Assembly: GCA_965279295.1 (NCBI GenBank) | Contig: CBDIHQ010000016.1 | Direction: 5' to 3' (one strand) | DNA length: 64,000 bases | DNA from: Aquabacter sp965279295 | Lineage (GTDB): Bacteria > Pseudomonadota > Alphaproteobacteria > Rhizobiales > Xanthobacteraceae | Shown: positions 54,430-62,406 of the stretch, in pieces | Layout of the letters: every line of letters begins with the position of its first letter | How positions within the stretch are numbered: position 1 is the first letter of the stretch | Notes under the pieces: generated by a model | Databases searched by the model: none | The model's input: only the letters and a program-made list of their open reading frames with translations | Told to the model about the DNA's origin: nothing | Translations under genes and position numbers: made by a program

Positions 54430-54751
54430 GGGACGTCCGCGACCTCTTGGGCGGCTCCGGCAAAGTCGGAAGGTGCGTCTCGGCCGAGCCGAGCAGTCAT
54501 AACACCCGCGAGACGCCCACCCGTAGGCGCCTTGACTTGGCCGGAGGGGCCGCCTAACGATTTAGAATAATTCTAATTTTCCTCGTCAGGGCGCACAAGG
54601 TTATCGTCGCTGCATGACGCGGAACGGGTGAAGTTTGACGTATGACCGAGATCAGGCGCAATTGCAAGCTTGGGCGCCGGCAGGCTGGGGCCGGGCCGGT
54701 AACGCCCGCCTCGGAGCCGACGCTGGAGGTTTGCGCCATGAGGTTTGCGTC
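54430..54751. promoter_or_regulatory. Divergent region between the hydrolase and the suf operon
   Basis: A 322-bp gap without a gene; an open frame continues upstream of the first desulfurase but lacks homology. It contains a possible -35 box TTGACT at 54532-54537 with a poor -10 TAACGA 17 nt later, and the ICE-like palindrome immediately after. It must drive the suf operon rightwards and probably the hydrolase leftwards. Confidence 0.5.
54562..54576. promoter_or_regulatory. ICE-like palindrome, candidate Irr-binding site for the suf operon
   Basis: TTAGAAT-A-ATTCTAA is a perfect 7-bp inverted repeat. It agrees with the iron control element (ICE, TTTAGAA-N3-TTCTAAA type) bound by Irr in Rhizobiales. 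It lies about 175 bp before the first desulfurase gene and just downstream of the possible -10 region. An Irr repressor bound here would block suf transcription under low iron. No irr gene is in the window. Confidence 0.65.
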
Positions 54752-55951
54752 ATGACCGATCCCATGTCTTCCCGCCGCCCTCAGCGGGTTTTCCTCGATC
54801 ACAACGCAACGTCTCCGCTGCGCCCGCAGGCGCGCGAAACGATGGTGGAGGCACTGGGCGAGCCGGGAAACGCCTCCTCGGTCCATGCGGACGGGCGCGC
54901 CGCCCGGGCGCGGTTGGAGCGGGCGCGGGTCCAGGTGGCCGAGCTTGCGGGGGCGCCGAAGGCCGGCGTGGTGTTCACCTCCGGCGCCACGGAGGCCAAC
55001 GCCCTGGTTCTGCATCCGGAACTGGACATCGCGGGCCGCCCTGTGACGTGCGACGTGCTGCTGCTGAGCGCCGCCGAGCACCCGTCCGTGCTGCGCGGCC
55101 ATCGGTTTTCGGCGGAAGCGGTGGAGGTGCTGCCGGTGGATGCGCACGGGCGCATCGATATGACCCATCTCGAAGCGGCCCTCATGCGGCATGCGGGAGA
55201 AGGCCGCCGGGCCCTGCTGTCGGTGATGCTGGCGAACAATGAGACCGGACTCATCCAGCCGGTTGCCGAGGCGGCGCGCCTTGCGGCTGTTCACAATGCG
55301 GTTGTCCATTGCGATGCGGTCCAGGCGGCCGGGCGTCTGTCCCTCGACATGGAGGCGCTCGGCGTCGATTTTCTCACCCTGTCCTCCCACAAGATCGGCG
55401 GCCCCCAGGGGGCGGGCGCCCTGGTGGCGCGCCATCCCGACAGCCGGCCCCGCGCGGCGCTGATCGCCGGCGGCGGGCAGGAGCGGGGACGACGCGCCGG
55501 AACGGAGAATGTCGCGGCGATCGCAGGTTTCGGTTCAGCGGCGCAGGTGAGCGGCGCGGACATGGTGCGCGAATCGGCCCGGTTGCAGGGGTTGCGCGCG
55601 CGTCTCGAAAAGGGGATTGTGGAACGCTTCCAGGGCGCGCTGGTCGTGGGTGCGGGCGCGCAGCGTCTGCCGAACACGTCCAGCGTGATTTTTGCCGGAT
55701 TAAAGGCTGAAACCCTGGTTATCGCACTCGATCTCGCCCATATCTCGGTGAGTGCGGGGTCTGCCTGCTCTTCGGGCAAGGTCGGACCTTCGCATGTGCT
55801 CGCGGCCATGGGCTTCGCGAGCGATGCAGCAAGCGGAGCCGTGCGGCTCTCGCTCGGCTGGTCGAGCAGCGAAGAGGATGTGGATTTGGCGCTCGCGGCC
55901 CTCGGCCGCGCGGTGCCGCGGCTTCGAAGCCACCCGGTACGGGCGGCATAG
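54752..55951 (+). CDS. Cysteine desulfurase, NifS/IscS type (first suf gene)
   Basis: A 399-residue PLP enzyme that mobilises cysteine sulfur. The start FLDHNATSPLRPQA, the PLP lysine in LTLSSHKIGGPQGAG, and the active-site loop Cys in SAGSACSSGKVGPSH mark the group I (NifS/IscS-like) subtype, unlike the SufS-type enzyme encoded at 59899. In Agrobacterium the corresponding gene is called sufS2. The ATG at 54752 is favoured; the longer frame upstream has no homology. It is followed by sufB after 106 bp. Confidence 0.9.
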   Translation: MTDPMSSRRPQRVFLDHNATSPLRPQARETMVEALGEPGNASSVHADGRAARARLERARVQVAELAGAPKAGVVFTSGATEANALVLHPELDIAGRPVTCDVLLLSAAEHPSVLRGHRFSAEAVEVLPVDAHGRIDMTHLEAALMRHAGEGRRALLSVMLANNETGLIQPVAEAARLAAVHNAVVHCDAVQAAGRLSLDMEALGVDFLTLSSHKIGGPQGAGALVARHPDSRPRAALIAGGGQERGRRAGTENVAAIAGFGSAAQVSGADMVRESARLQGLRARLEKGIVERFQGALVVGAGAQRLPNTSSVIFAGLKAETLVIALDLAHISVSAGSACSSGKVGPSHVLAAMGFASDAASGAVRLSLGWSSSEEDVDLALAALGRAVPRLRSHPVRAA

Positions 55952-56057
55952 AGCGCATGGCGGTCGGCCTGCTCAGCGGGTCGCCCAAGATGGGCTTATG
56001 GGATTTACGGAACTTGACCCGCGGGCCTTGACCCCGCGCGGGAGAGGAGACGAGAAG

Positions 56058-57530
56058 ATGCCTGCAGTTCAGGAGACGGTCGATCTTGCCCGATCGATCG
56101 ATGTCGATCAGTACAAGTACGGGTTCGTTACCGACATCGAGAGCGAGAAGGCCCCGAAGGGCCTGTCCGAAGACACCGTCCGCTATATCTCCGCGAAGAA
56201 GAACGAACCGGAGTGGATGCTGCAGTGGCGCCTCGACGCCTATCAGCGTTGGCTGACCATGGAGGAGCCCACCTGGGCTCGGGTCAGCTATCCCAAGATC
56301 GATTTCCAGGATTATTACTACTACTCCCAGCCCAAATCGACGCCGGGGCCGAAGTCGCTCGACGAGATCGATCCGGAAATCCTCGCCACCTACGAGAAGC
56401 TCGGCATTCCGCTGCGCGAGCGGGAAATCCTGCTGGGCATTGAGCCGTCGTCCCGCGTGGCGGTTGACGCGGTGTTCGACAGCGTGTCGGTCGCCACCAC
56501 TTTCAAGGCGGAACTGGCCAAGGCCGGCGTGATCTTCTGCGCGATTTCCGAAGCCATCCGCGAACATCCCGACCTCGTGCGCCAGTATCTCGGCTCCGTG
56601 GTGCCGGTCTCCGATAATTTCTACGCCACGCTCAATACGGCGGTCTTCTCAGACGGGTCGTTCGTCTACATCCCCAAGGGCGTTCGCTGCCCCATGGAGC
56701 TGTCGACCTATTTCCGCATCAACGAGCGCAACACCGGCCAGTTCGAGCGCACTCTCATCATCGCCGAAGAGGGGGCCTATGTGAGCTACCTCGAAGGCTG
56801 CACCGCACCCCAGCGGGACGAGAACCAGCTTCACGCTGCCGTGGTCGAACTGGTGGCGCTGAAGGATGCCGAGATCAAATATTCCACCGTTCAGAACTGG
56901 TATCCCGGCGACAAGAACGGCAAGGGCGGCATCTATAATTTCGTCACCAAGCGCGGCGACTGCCGGGGCGACAATTCCAAGATCTCCTGGACCCAGGTGG
57001 AAACCGGCTCTGCCATCACCTGGAAATATCCCAGCTGCATCCTGCGCGGCGACAACAGCCAGGGCGAGTTCTATTCCATCGCCATTTCCAACGGCTACCA
57101 GCAGGTGGACAGCGGCACCAAGATGATCCACCTCGGCAAGAATACGTCGAGCCGCATCATCTCCAAGGGCATCGCCGCCGGCCGCTCGGAGAACACCTAT
57201 CGCGGACAGGTGACGGCGCATCGCCGGGCGACCAACGCCCGCAACTTCACCAATTGCGATTCGCTGCTCATCGGCGACAAGTGCGGCGCGCATACCGTGC
57301 CCTACATTGAGGCGAAGAATTCCACCGCGGTGTTCGAGCATGAGGCGACCACCTCGAAAATCTCCGAGGACCAGATGTTCTACTGCCTCCAGCGGGGGCT
57401 TTCCTCCGAGGAAGCGGTCGCGCTGATCGTCAACGGCTTCGTCAAGGACGTGCTCCAGCAACTCCCCATGGAGTTCGCCGTGGAGGCCCAGAAGCTGATC
57501 TCGGTGAGCCTCGAAGGCTCGGTGGGCTGA
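56058..57530 (+). CDS. sufB: Fe-S cluster assembly scaffold SufB
   Basis: A 490-residue protein of the SufBCD complex that builds Fe-S clusters. It shows EPEWMLQWRLDAYQRWL near the N-terminus, the SufB beta-helix with GVRCPMELSTYFRINERN and EGCTAPQRDENQLHAAVVEL, and the C-terminal CDSLLIGDKCGAHTVPYIEAK and TTSKISEDQMFYCLQRG. The ATG at 56058 follows a GGAGAGGAGACGAG site. A GCCCGGGC-CAA-GCCCGGGC hairpin at 57543-57561 separates it from sufC. Confidence 0.97.
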   Translation: MPAVQETVDLARSIDVDQYKYGFVTDIESEKAPKGLSEDTVRYISAKKNEPEWMLQWRLDAYQRWLTMEEPTWARVSYPKIDFQDYYYYSQPKSTPGPKSLDEIDPEILATYEKLGIPLREREILLGIEPSSRVAVDAVFDSVSVATTFKAELAKAGVIFCAISEAIREHPDLVRQYLGSVVPVSDNFYATLNTAVFSDGSFVYIPKGVRCPMELSTYFRINERNTGQFERTLIIAEEGAYVSYLEGCTAPQRDENQLHAAVVELVALKDAEIKYSTVQNWYPGDKNGKGGIYNFVTKRGDCRGDNSKISWTQVETGSAITWKYPSCILRGDNSQGEFYSIAISNGYQQVDSGTKMIHLGKNTSSRIISKGIAAGRSENTYRGQVTAHRRATNARNFTNCDSLLIGDKCGAHTVPYIEAKNSTAVFEHEATTSKISEDQMFYCLQRGLSSEEAVALIVNGFVKDVLQQLPMEFAVEAQKLISVSLEGSVG

Positions 57531-57542
57531 TCGCTTTGAACG

Positions 57543-57561
57543 GCCCGGGCCAAGCCCGGGC
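57543..57561. repeat. Short hairpin between sufB and sufC
   Basis: Two copies of the self-complementary octamer GCCCGGGC separated by CAA, giving an 8-bp stem. No T tract follows, so it is more likely to affect mRNA processing or stability than to terminate. Confidence 0.5.
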
Positions 57562-57648
57562 ACGCTGCAAATTGCGGACTTGCTGGATGTGATGGCCGGA
57601 CCTGACCCGGCCGCTCCAGCAGCCCGCCGAAACAAAACGGACAAGACC

Positions 57649-58404
57649 ATGGCCCTGCTCGAAATCAAGAACCTGCACGCCCAGATCGAGAACAACCAGA
57701 TCCTGCGCGGCCTGAACCTCACGGTGAACCCGGGCGAGGTGCATGCCATCATGGGGCCGAATGGTTCCGGCAAGTCCACCCTCTCTTACGTCCTCGCCGG
57801 CAAGAAGGACTATGAGGTCACCGAGGGCGAGGCGCTGCTGGACGGCGAGAACCTGCTGGACATGGAGCCGGACGCGCGCGCTGCCGCAGGGGTGTTCCTC
57901 GCCTTCCAGTATCCGATCGAAATTCCTGGCGTCGCCACCATGACGTTCCTGCGCACCGCCATCAACGCGCAGCGCAAGACGCGCGGCGAGGCCGAGCTTT
58001 CCACCCCCGAATTCCTGCGGGTGGTGAAGGACAAGGCCGGGCACCTCGGCATCAACCAGGACATGCTGCGGCGCGGCGTCAATGTCGGCTTCTCCGGCGG
58101 CGAGAAGAAGCGCAACGAAATCCTCCAGATGACCCTGCTTCAGCCAAAGCTCTGCATCCTCGACGAGACCGATTCCGGGCTCGACATCGACGCGCTGAAA
58201 GTGGTGTCGGAAGGCGTGAACGCGCTGCGCTCGCCCGAGCGCGGCATGATCGTCATCACCCATTACCAGCGCCTGCTGAACCACATCGTGCCCGACGTGG
58301 TGCATGTGATGCACAAGGGCCGGATCGTGCGCACCGGCGGCAAGGAACTGGCGCTGGAGCTGGAAGCCTCGGGCTATGCCGGCTACAGCCAGGACGCGGC
58401 GTGA
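57649..58404 (+). CDS. sufC: Fe-S assembly ATPase SufC
   Basis: A 251-residue ABC-type ATPase of the SufBCD complex. Walker A is MGPNGSGKSTLSYVLAG, the signature region is VGFSGGEKKRNEILQM, and Walker B is CILDETDSGLDIDALK, the SufC-specific form. The ATG at 57649 begins MALLEIKNLHAQ; an upstream in-frame ATG adds 23 residues without homology. sufD follows after 10 bp. Confidence 0.97.
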   Translation: MALLEIKNLHAQIENNQILRGLNLTVNPGEVHAIMGPNGSGKSTLSYVLAGKKDYEVTEGEALLDGENLLDMEPDARAAAGVFLAFQYPIEIPGVATMTFLRTAINAQRKTRGEAELSTPEFLRVVKDKAGHLGINQDMLRRGVNVGFSGGEKKRNEILQMTLLQPKLCILDETDSGLDIDALKVVSEGVNALRSPERGMIVITHYQRLLNHIVPDVVHVMHKGRIVRTGGKELALELEASGYAGYSQDAA

Positions 58405-58414
58405 GGACGAGACC

Positions 58415-59749
58415 ATGAACGTCCAGACTCAACCCGTGCGCACCGCCGCAGAGCAGGCACTTCTCGTGCTGATGCAGGAGCGCGTCGCCGACGCGACGCT
58501 TCAGGGGCCGCTCGCGGCGCGCCTCGATGAACTGCGCCGGGCGGCGCTGGCGTCCTTTGCGACCCATGGCCTGCCGCACCGGCGCGTGGAAGAGTGGAAA
58601 TACACCGATCTGCGCGCGATGATGCGCACCTTCGCCCCGCCGGCCAAGCCTCTTGGCCTGGACGTCGATGGCGCGGTGCAGCCCGTGGCGTTTCCCGGCA
58701 CACGGCGCATTCTGTTCATCGATGGCCAGCTCAACGCGGAGGGCTCGGATCTCGCCGATCTTGAGCCCGGCATATCCGTGGTGGCGCTCGCCAGCGCGCT
58801 TACCGACGGCCGTGGCACGGTGGAGCGCCTGGGAACCCTGGCGCCGCAGCGGTATGACGCCGTACTCGCTCTCAACACCGCCTATTTCGGCGAAGGCGTG
58901 GTGATCCATGTGGCGGACGGCGCCAAGATCGAGCGCCCGCTGCATATCGCCCACGTCTTCACGGGCACGGACGCTGGCTCGACTTTCACTCGGCATCTGG
59001 TGGATGTGGGCGCGGGCGCGACAGTGACCCTGGTGGAGAGTTTCCAGGGCCGCGAAGGCGTCGCCTACCAGATCAATGATGCGCTCGAAGTGTTCGCGGG
59101 CGACGAAAGCCATGTGGACTATGTGCGCCTTCAGGAGGACAGCCTCGCGGCGCTCCATTTCGCCACCGTGATGGTGGAGATCGGCCGCGATACCAAATTC
59201 CATTCCTTCGGTCTCACCACCGGCGCCGCCGCATCGCGCGTGAGCCTCTACGGCCGGTTCGCCGGGGTGAATTCCCACGCCGGCATTCGCGGCGTGACCC
59301 TGCTGAAGGGCCGCCAGCATGCCGACGTGACGCTCGTGCTGGACCATGCCGTTGCCCATTGCGAAAGCCGGGAACTGTTCAAGACGGTTCTTGCCGACGA
59401 AACGCGCGGTGTGTTCCAGGGCAAGATCGTGGTGCGTCCCGACGCGCAGAAGACCAACGGGCGCATGATGAGCCAGGCCTTGCTGCTCGGCGAAGCGGCC
59501 GAGATGGACAACAAGCCCGAGCTTGAGATCTTCGCCGATGACGTCCAGTGCGGCCATGGCGCGACGGCGGGCGATCTCGACGAGGATCTGCTGTTCTACC
59601 TCCAGGCGCGCGGCATTCCTCCCAAGGAAGCCGAGGCGCTGCTGATCCAGGCGTTCGTCGGTGAAGCTCTGGAATTCGTGGAGAACGACGATCTGCGCGA
59701 GGCCCTGATCGCCCGCGCCGAAAACTGGCTGAAGACGCGGGCGGGCTGA
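58415..59749 (+). CDS. sufD: Fe-S cluster assembly protein SufD
   Basis: A 444-residue paralogue of SufB. It contains HRRVEEWKYTDLRAMM near the N-terminus, the beta-helix core, and DNKPELEIFADDVQCGHGATAGDLDEDLLFYLQARGI at the C-terminal end, which includes the conserved Cys and His used in SufBD assembly. The ATG at 58415 begins MNVQTQPVRT. The gene ends 11 bp before a family B repeat that separates it from sufS. Confidence 0.96.
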   Translation: MNVQTQPVRTAAEQALLVLMQERVADATLQGPLAARLDELRRAALASFATHGLPHRRVEEWKYTDLRAMMRTFAPPAKPLGLDVDGAVQPVAFPGTRRILFIDGQLNAEGSDLADLEPGISVVALASALTDGRGTVERLGTLAPQRYDAVLALNTAYFGEGVVIHVADGAKIERPLHIAHVFTGTDAGSTFTRHLVDVGAGATVTLVESFQGREGVAYQINDALEVFAGDESHVDYVRLQEDSLAALHFATVMVEIGRDTKFHSFGLTTGAAASRVSLYGRFAGVNSHAGIRGVTLLKGRQHADVTLVLDHAVAHCESRELFKTVLADETRGVFQGKIVVRPDAQKTNGRMMSQALLLGEAAEMDNKPELEIFADDVQCGHGATAGDLDEDLLFYLQARGIPPKEAEALLIQAFVGEALEFVENDDLREALIARAENWLKTRAG

Positions 59750-59760
59750 GCCCGGAGGTT

Positions 59761-59875
59761 CCCTCTCCCGCTTGCGGGGGAGGGCTAGGCAGGAGGAAGG
59801 CGCGGCATTCGACGGAACGGCGGGATGCCGCCCGGAATGCCCCCACCCCAACCCTCCCCCGCAAGCGGGAGAGGG
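59761..59875. repeat. GC-rich inverted-repeat element, family B, inside the suf operon
   Basis: The arms CCCTCTCCCGCTTGCGGGGG (59761-59784) and CCCTCCCCCGCAAGCGGGAG (59852-59875) are near-perfect reverse complements with about 68 bp between them, ending 23 bp before the sufS start. In the transcript the arms would pair into a long hairpin. Confidence 0.75.
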
Positions 59876-59898
59876 CGTTGTCCGGCAAGGATTATTCC

Positions 59899-61146
59899 AT
59901 GACCCAGCCTCACCGCGCCGTTGCCAACGGCTCTTATGATCTCGAAGCTGTCCGCGCCGATTTTCCGGCGCTTTCACTCGAGGTAAACGGCCACCCGCTC
60001 TCCTATCTCGACAATGCCGCCTCGGCCCAGAAGCCGCGCCAGGTTCTGGACCGGATGCGGCAGGCCTATGAGAGCGAATATTCCAACGTCCACCGCGGCC
60101 TGCATTATCTCGCCAATGCCGCGACCGAGGGCTTCGAGGCGGCGCGCGAGACCGTGCGGGCGTTCCTGAATGCCGGGTCGATCGACGAGATCATCTTCAC
60201 GCGCGGCGGCACAGGGTCCATCAATCTGGTGGCAAATTCGTTCGGCCAGTCGATCCAGCCCGGCGACGAGATCGTGCTCTCCATCATGGAGCACCACTCC
60301 AACATCGTGCCCTGGCACTTCCTGCGCGAGCGCAAAGGCGCCGTCATCAAATGGGCGCCCGTGACCGAGGACGGCGCGTTCGACTTCGCCGCCTTTGAGC
60401 AGCTTCTGACGCCCAAGACCAAGATCGTCGCCGTCACCCAGATGTCCAACGTGCTCGGCACCGTCACGCCGGTGAAGGAGATCGCCCGCGCGGCCCATGC
60501 GGTGGGTGCGAAAGTGCTGGTGGATGGTTGCCAGAGCGCGGTCCACATGCCGGTGGACGTGCGGGATCTCGACGTCGATTTCTACGCCGTGACCGGCCAC
60601 AAGCTCTACGGTCCGACCGGCATCGGCGTCCTCTATGGCAAGCTGGACCTCCTGGCCGAGATGCCCCCCTATGAGGGCGGCGGCGAGATGATCCGGGAGG
60701 TGAGCGAGGAGCGCGTCACCTACGCCGCCCCGCCGCATCGCTTCGAGGCGGGCACCCCGCCCATCGTGCAGGCCATCGGCCTTGGCGCGGCGCTGGACTA
60801 TATGACAAGCCTTGGCCGCGAGCGGATTGCCGTCCACGAGCATGAGCTTTCCCTCTACGCGCACGAGAAGCTGGGGGCGATGAACAGCCTGCGGATCATC
60901 GGCACGGCTGCGGGCAAGGGCGCCATTGTCTCTTTCGAGATGAAGGGCGCTCATCCCCACGACGTGGCGACAATCCTGGACCGCTATGGCGTTGCCGTGC
61001 GCGCGGGCACCCATTGCGCACAGCCGCTTCTTGCCCGATATGGAGTGACGGCGACCTGCCGCGCATCATTGGCGCTCTACAACAGCCGTGCCGACGTGGA
61101 CCGCCTTGCGCAGGCCCTTTTGAAGGCGCAGGATTTATTTTCATGA
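59899..61146 (+). CDS. sufS: Cysteine desulfurase SufS
   Basis: A 415-residue group II cysteine desulfurase. It shows YLDNAASAQKPRQVL, the PLP lysine in AVTGHKLYGPTGIGVLYG, and the catalytic Cys in RAGTHCAQPLL. Together with the NifS-type enzyme at 54752 it gives the operon two sulfur sources. I chose the ATG at 59899 (AAGGA 8 nt upstream) over a TTG. Its stop codon overlaps the start of sufT. Confidence 0.95.
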   Translation: MTQPHRAVANGSYDLEAVRADFPALSLEVNGHPLSYLDNAASAQKPRQVLDRMRQAYESEYSNVHRGLHYLANAATEGFEAARETVRAFLNAGSIDEIIFTRGGTGSINLVANSFGQSIQPGDEIVLSIMEHHSNIVPWHFLRERKGAVIKWAPVTEDGAFDFAAFEQLLTPKTKIVAVTQMSNVLGTVTPVKEIARAAHAVGAKVLVDGCQSAVHMPVDVRDLDVDFYAVTGHKLYGPTGIGVLYGKLDLLAEMPPYEGGGEMIREVSEERVTYAAPPHRFEAGTPPIVQAIGLGAALDYMTSLGRERIAVHEHELSLYAHEKLGAMNSLRIIGTAAGKGAIVSFEMKGAHPHDVATILDRYGVAVRAGTHCAQPLLARYGVTATCRASLALYNSRADVDRLAQALLKAQDLFS

Positions 61147-61517
61147 GCGATACGATCACCAACGAGACCCCGAACTCTCCGGCGTTCACCTCCGCGATCG
61201 CCGAGGAGGAATTGACCCGCCTGACGGACGACATCGTCGCCGCCATGAAGACCGTCTATGACCCCGAAATCCCGGTGGATATTTACGAACTCGGGCTGAT
61301 CTACAAGGTTGATATTGCCGACGACCGCACGGTTGCGGTGGAGATGACGCTGACGACACCCAACTGCCCGGCGGCTGCTGAACTGCCCGGCATGGTGGAG
61401 AATGCAGTCGCCTCGGTGCCCGGCGTCGGCGATGTCACGGTCGAGATCACCTTCGATCCCCCGTGGGATCAGGGCCGTATGTCCGAGGAAGCACGGGCCA
61501 CCTTGAACTTGTGGTGA
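61143..61517 (+). CDS. sufT: SUF system assembly protein SufT (DUF59/MIP18-like)
   Basis: A 124-residue protein with the DUF59 core VYDPEIPVDIYELGLIYKVDI, then MTLTTPNCPAAAELPGMVE (conserved Cys) and VEITFDPPWDQGRMSEEAR. Members help mature Fe-S proteins. The ATG overlaps the sufS stop by 4 nt. The sufA-type carrier gene expected next in many alphaproteobacterial operons is absent; convergent thiE follows instead. Confidence 0.92.
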   Translation: MSDTITNETPNSPAFTSAIAEEELTRLTDDIVAAMKTVYDPEIPVDIYELGLIYKVDIADDRTVAVEMTLTTPNCPAAAELPGMVENAVASVPGVGDVTVEITFDPPWDQGRMSEEARATLNLW

Positions 61518-61574
61518 GCCTGTCTCCAGCCCGACGCTGACACCTGATCGGCGGGCGAAGGAGATGTCACGGCT

Positions 61575-62309
61575 TCAGCCTCCGTTAGAATTATTCCATA
61601 TTTTGAGCAATTGACGCACCTCGGCCGCTGGGTCCTGCGCGCGCATCACGCCGCCCATAACAGCGACGCCGGCAATTCCTGATGTCTTGCAGCGGGGTAG
61701 CGTGCGGGCGTCGATGCCGCCGAGCGCCAGCAGCGGCACACGCGAGGTCGCGGCCAGGAGGCTGAGCCCCATTTCCTCCAGCGCCGGCCCATAGCCCGGT
61801 TTCGAGGCAGTCTCAAAGGCCGGGCCGGCCACCACATAATCGAGCACGCCGGGTTCGGCGTCCGAGGCTTCTTCCATGCCATGGATTGATTGCCCGACCA
61901 GAGCGGCCGTTCCCAGCCGCGCGCGCGCGGCGAAGGCATTCTCGCCCGCCGGAAGGTGCACACCATCGAGCCCGGCGCGCAGGGCAAGGTCCGCCTGCCC
62001 GTGCAACGTCACCCGCGCACCGAACGGGATCGCCAGGGCGCGGATGGCTGAGGCGAGCGCCACCTGTTCGTCGTCCGGCAAGTCTTTCTCCCGTACGCTG
62101 ATCCAGCGCACGCCTCCGGCAAGAGCCGCTTCGACCACGGCCATCAGCCCGCCCTTCGCCTGCGCGCGGTCGGTAATCAGCAGCAGGGGCGGCGAGGGGA
62201 GGGGCGGCAAGGCAGGCGTCCGGTTCGGCGGGAGGATGCCATGGGCGGTGAGACAAGGTAAGCGGTGCGTCACGATGCTGCGGGGACGAGTTTGATGGTC
62301 CTGCGGCAT
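61575..62309 (-). CDS. thiE: Thiamine-phosphate synthase
   Basis: A 244-residue TIM barrel that joins the thiazole and pyrimidine halves of thiamine. It has LLLITDRAQAKGG, WISVREKDLPDDEQ, GVHLPAGE and DYVVAGPAFETASKPGYGP (phosphate site). The first 40 residues are a Pro-rich extension, and the position of the true start is uncertain; the ATG at 62309 has GAGGAA close before it. It is separated from thiG by the oppositely oriented transporter gene. Confidence 0.88.
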   Translation of the reverse strand: MPQDHQTRPRSIVTHRLPCLTAHGILPPNRTPALPPLPSPPLLLITDRAQAKGGLMAVVEAALAGGVRWISVREKDLPDDEQVALASAIRALAIPFGARVTLHGQADLALRAGLDGVHLPAGENAFAARARLGTAALVGQSIHGMEEASDAEPGVLDYVVAGPAFETASKPGYGPALEEMGLSLLAATSRVPLLALGGIDARTLPRCKTSGIAGVAVMGGVMRAQDPAAEVRQLLKIWNNSNGG

Positions 62310-62406
62310 TTCCTCAACGCGAAGCAGAGTCCCGTTCCGCGCGAAAATGCTCTAGTGGGAACGTAGGTATCCCTGGACGGGCACCTTGCGTGGGAGGAGC
62401 TTCATC

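Noticed and set aside
61585..61599. TTAGAATTATTCCAT, similar to the ICE palindrome
   Set aside because: It lies inside the last codons of thiE (Trp-Asn-Asn-Ser-Asn), is not a full palindrome and is not upstream of any gene start.
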